A stretch of DNA of 64,000 bases from Nitrosovibrio sp. Nv4 (lineage in GTDB: Bacteria > Pseudomonadota > Gammaproteobacteria > Burkholderiales > Nitrosomonadaceae). The first letter of the stretch is position 1. Each line of letters begins with the position of its first letter. Of the stretch, positions 61,280 through 64,000 are shown piece by piece. The notes beneath the pieces were generated by a model. It worked only from the letters and a program-made list of their open reading frames with translations. It searched no databases and was not told the DNA's origin. Location of the stretch: contig CAMAPK010000001.1 in the NCBI GenBank assembly GCA_945860135.1, positions 1 to 64,000 on the forward strand, in the 5' to 3' direction. The translations under genes were made by a program, and so were the position numbers.

Positions 61280-62794
61280 GTGGAGAAATCTCAGCGTACT
61301 AAAATAATCAGCGTGATCGCAATCGGGATTGTGCTGGGCGGCTTGATTCTCACTTGGGACAAGAAAGCTGCGTCCACTTCGCCCGGAGCCACCCGTGAGG
61401 CGCCTCGCACGGGAGCACAGCAGGGTGATACGCAACTCGAACCCGGCAGCGGGCCCAAAGGCGGCAAGCTGTTTACTGCGGATGGTTTCAGCGTGGAGGT
61501 CACCATTTTTGAAAAAGAGGTGCCGCCGCAGTTCCGGCTCTACCTCTATGAAAATGGCAAACCGCTGCCCCCGACTGCGGCCACAGTTGCCATGACATTG
61601 TCCCGGCTCGGTGCGCCGGGACAGCTATTCAAGTTCACCCCCGAAGCCGATTACCTGCTGGGCGATCAGGTGGTGGAGGAACCCCATTCGTTCGATGTGG
61701 CGATCGTTGCCGAACATAATAGCAAAACAGTTCGCTGGAATTACAGCCAGATCGAAGCACGGCTGGAAATGGCGGATGAAATTCTGGAAAGTCTAGGTAT
61801 TGAGATACATACCGCCGGACCGGCGACGATCAAACCTACCCTCAGGCTGCCGGGCGAGATCGTATTTAACCCGAACAGCATCGTGCAGGTGGTACCGCGG
61901 GCGCCGGGATTGGTAGTCGCAGTGAATTATGAGCCCGGGCAGCAGGTACGGAAAGGCGATGTGCTGGCAGTCATCGAGAGCCAGGTGCTGGCCGACCTGC
62001 GCAGCCAGTTACGCGCTGCGCAGAGACGGCTGGTGCTGGCACGAATCACCTACGAACGGGAAAAACAGTTGTGGGAAGAGAAGATCTCCGCCAAACAGGA
62101 TTATCTCGCCGCCCAACTGGTAATGAACGAAGCCGAGATCGCATCGGATCTCGCTGCAGAAAGACTGCGCGCACTGGGTGTGCAACCCACGCCAGATATG
62201 CAAGCAAAGGATCTGACCCGCTACGAGATTCGCGCCCCCATTTCCGGACTTATCGTCGCCAGAGCTGTGGCGCTGGGTACGGCGCTCAAAGATGATGTGA
62301 CTATTTTCACCGTGGCCGACATGTCAACGGTGTGGGCGGAGATTACGGTTTATCCGAAAGATCTCGGCGTCATCCGGCTCGGACAGAAAACAACCGTCAG
62401 GGCAACGGCAACTGATGCCGAAAGCGAGGGTGTCGTTTCCTTCATCGGCGCGCTTGTCGGCGCACAAACCCGCACCGCCAAAGCGCGGGTGATAGTGGAC
62501 AACAAGGAAGGCCACTGGCGGCCGGGTATGTTTCTCAACGTGGAACTGGTGGCAGAAGAAGTTGAAGTGCCGGTCGCCGTATCGGTAAATGCCATTCAGA
62601 CATTGCGTGACTGGCCAGTGGTGTTCGGCCGCTATGGCAATTATTTCGAAGCGCGTCCGCTGGAACTGGGCCGCAGTGATGGCAGGATGGTGGAAGTGCT
62701 CAAAGGATTTGCTGCCGGGGAGCAGTACGCGGCAGGCAACAGTTTTGCCATCAAAGCCGACCTGGGCAAGGCCGGCGCACTCCACGACCATTAA
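61280..62794 (+). CDS. RND efflux periplasmic adaptor (CzcB-like)
   Basis: GTG start; 'VVPRAPGLVVAVNYEPGQQVRKGDVLAVIES'. Confidence 0.93.
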   Translation: MEKSQRTKIISVIAIGIVLGGLILTWDKKAASTSPGATREAPRTGAQQGDTQLEPGSGPKGGKLFTADGFSVEVTIFEKEVPPQFRLYLYENGKPLPPTAATVAMTLSRLGAPGQLFKFTPEADYLLGDQVVEEPHSFDVAIVAEHNSKTVRWNYSQIEARLEMADEILESLGIEIHTAGPATIKPTLRLPGEIVFNPNSIVQVVPRAPGLVVAVNYEPGQQVRKGDVLAVIESQVLADLRSQLRAAQRRLVLARITYEREKQLWEEKISAKQDYLAAQLVMNEAEIASDLAAERLRALGVQPTPDMQAKDLTRYEIRAPISGLIVARAVALGTALKDDVTIFTVADMSTVWAEITVYPKDLGVIRLGQKTTVRATATDAESEGVVSFIGALVGAQTRTAKARVIVDNKEGHWRPGMFLNVELVAEEVEVPVAVSVNAIQTLRDWPVVFGRYGNYFEARPLELGRSDGRMVEVLKGFAAGEQYAAGNSFAIKADLGKAGALHDH

Positions 62795-62833
62795 GCCAGG
62801 CAGCCAACCGAAGAAACCAATCAAGGCAAAAAC

Positions 62834-64000
62834 ATGCTTGAACGCATTTTGCAAATATCGATACAGCAGCGCGTGCTCGTCCTGGTGGCGGTGCTGGCGA
62901 TGGCTGCGCTTGGTATCTACAGTTACCAGAAATTACCCATCGATGCAGTACCGGACATCACTAACGTGCAGGTGCAGATCAATACGATGGCGCCGGGTTA
63001 TTCACCGGTGGAATCCGAACAACGCGTAACCTTCCCGATCGAGTTGGCCATGTCCGGCCTGCCCAAGCTCGAGTACACCCGCTCCTTCTCACGTTACGGC
63101 TTGTCACAGGTTACGGTGATCTTCAAGGACGGCACCGACATCCACCTCGTCCGGCAATTGGTAAGCCAGCGGCTGCAGGAAATCAGAACCAAGCTACCGG
63201 TTGGTATCGTACCGACGATGGGGCCCATCTCCACCGGCATCGGCGAGATCTTCATGTGGACTGTCAATGCCGAAAAAGGCGCGCGCAAACCGGACGGCAC
63301 GGCATATAACTCGACTGATTTGCGTGAGATCGAGGACTGGGTCATCAAGCCGCGGATGCGCATGGTCAAGGGCGTAACGGAGGTCAACTCAGTCGGCGGT
63401 TTCGTCAAACAATTTCACGTAACGCCCTATCCCGATAAATTGATTTCTTTCGGACTGACACTGCAGGACGTGATCGCTGCGCTGGAACGCAACAATCTCA
63501 ACGTCGGTGCAGGCTATATCGAGAAAAGCGGCGAACAGCATCTGGTGCGGGTGCCCGGACAAGTGGTGAAGCTGGATGAAATCGGCGAGATTATCCTGGG
63601 CAGCCGTCAGGGAGTGCCGATACGCATCAAGAATGTCGCCGATGTTCTGCTTGGCAAGGAACTGCGTAGCGGCGCCGCTACGCAGAACGGCGAGGAAGTG
63701 GTGCTGGGCACTGCACATATGCTGATCGGCGAGAACAGCCGCACCGTCGCACTGGCGGCGGCCGAGAAGTTGACGGAAATCAATCGCAGTCTGCCCGCAG
63801 GCGTGGTTGCGACCCCTGTCTACAACCGCACCACTCTGGTAAACAAAACCATTCAAACCGTCTCGAATAACTTGCTGGAGGGCGCTGCGCTGGTAATTGT
63901 GGTGCTGTTCGTATCTCTTGGCAACCTGCGCGCGGCACTGATCACCGCACTCATCATCCCGCTGTCGATGTTGTTCACGCTCAGCGGCATGGTAGCCAAC
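62834..64000 (+). CDS. heavy-metal RND transporter (CzcA/CusA-like), truncated by window edge
   Basis: Open frame from ATG 62834 to end: 'MLERILQISIQQRVLVLVAVLAMAALGIYSYQKLPIDAVPDITNVQVQINTMAPGYSPVESEQRVTFPIE'. Confidence 0.93.
   Translation, partial: MLERILQISIQQRVLVLVAVLAMAALGIYSYQKLPIDAVPDITNVQVQINTMAPGYSPVESEQRVTFPIELAMSGLPKLEYTRSFSRYGLSQVTVIFKDGTDIHLVRQLVSQRLQEIRTKLPVGIVPTMGPISTGIGEIFMWTVNAEKGARKPDGTAYNSTDLREIEDWVIKPRMRMVKGVTEVNSVGGFVKQFHVTPYPDKLISFGLTLQDVIAALERNNLNVGAGYIEKSGEQHLVRVPGQVVKLDEIGEIILGSRQGVPIRIKNVADVLLGKELRSGAATQNGEEVVLGTAHMLIGENSRTVALAAAEKLTEINRSLPAGVVATPVYNRTTLVNKTIQTVSNNLLEGAALVIVVLFVSLGNLRAALITALIIPLSMLFTLSGMVAN

Overview
This 64 kb window looks like a betaproteobacterial chromosome segment, possibly Nitrosomonadales; the taxonomy is inferred from gene content and order only. 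Core blocks are clear: rlpA-rodA-mrdA-mreDCB; gatCAB; an Uup-type ABC-F ATPase; two class I cytochromes c; DUF1841-nth-rnfB; pyrD; bpt/aat; Rrf2; yqgE-ruvX-pyrR-pyrB-pyrC; prlC; trxA-rho-rpmE; an M48 peptidase; class I FBP aldolase; ppa; a SLC13 transporter; and a Czc/Cus-type RND operon that runs off the right edge. Accessory material is concentrated at 0-12 kb and 44-56 kb. The 0-12 kb part has lipoprotein families, a Sel1-caspase/DUF4384/LPP20-like operon, and PilZ genes with a duplicated 5' end. The 44-56 kb part has three short structured repeats touching gene 3' ends, an orphan nuclease-like ORF, a leaderless peptidoglycan hydrolase, and a papain-like protease with a C-terminal beta-propeller/lectin-like repeat domain, translationally coupled to a chagasin-like inhibitor. 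The best candidates for undescribed biology are (i) the protease-propeller/inhibitor pair, (ii) the Sel1-caspase lipoprotein operon, and (iii) two MITE-like elements, one with 17-bp perfect TIRs and a 5-bp TSD inserted exactly over a stop codon. No rRNA, tRNA or CRISPR array was recognised. No searches were run; family calls come from reading motifs, and hand-derived repeat coordinates may be off by 1-2 nt.
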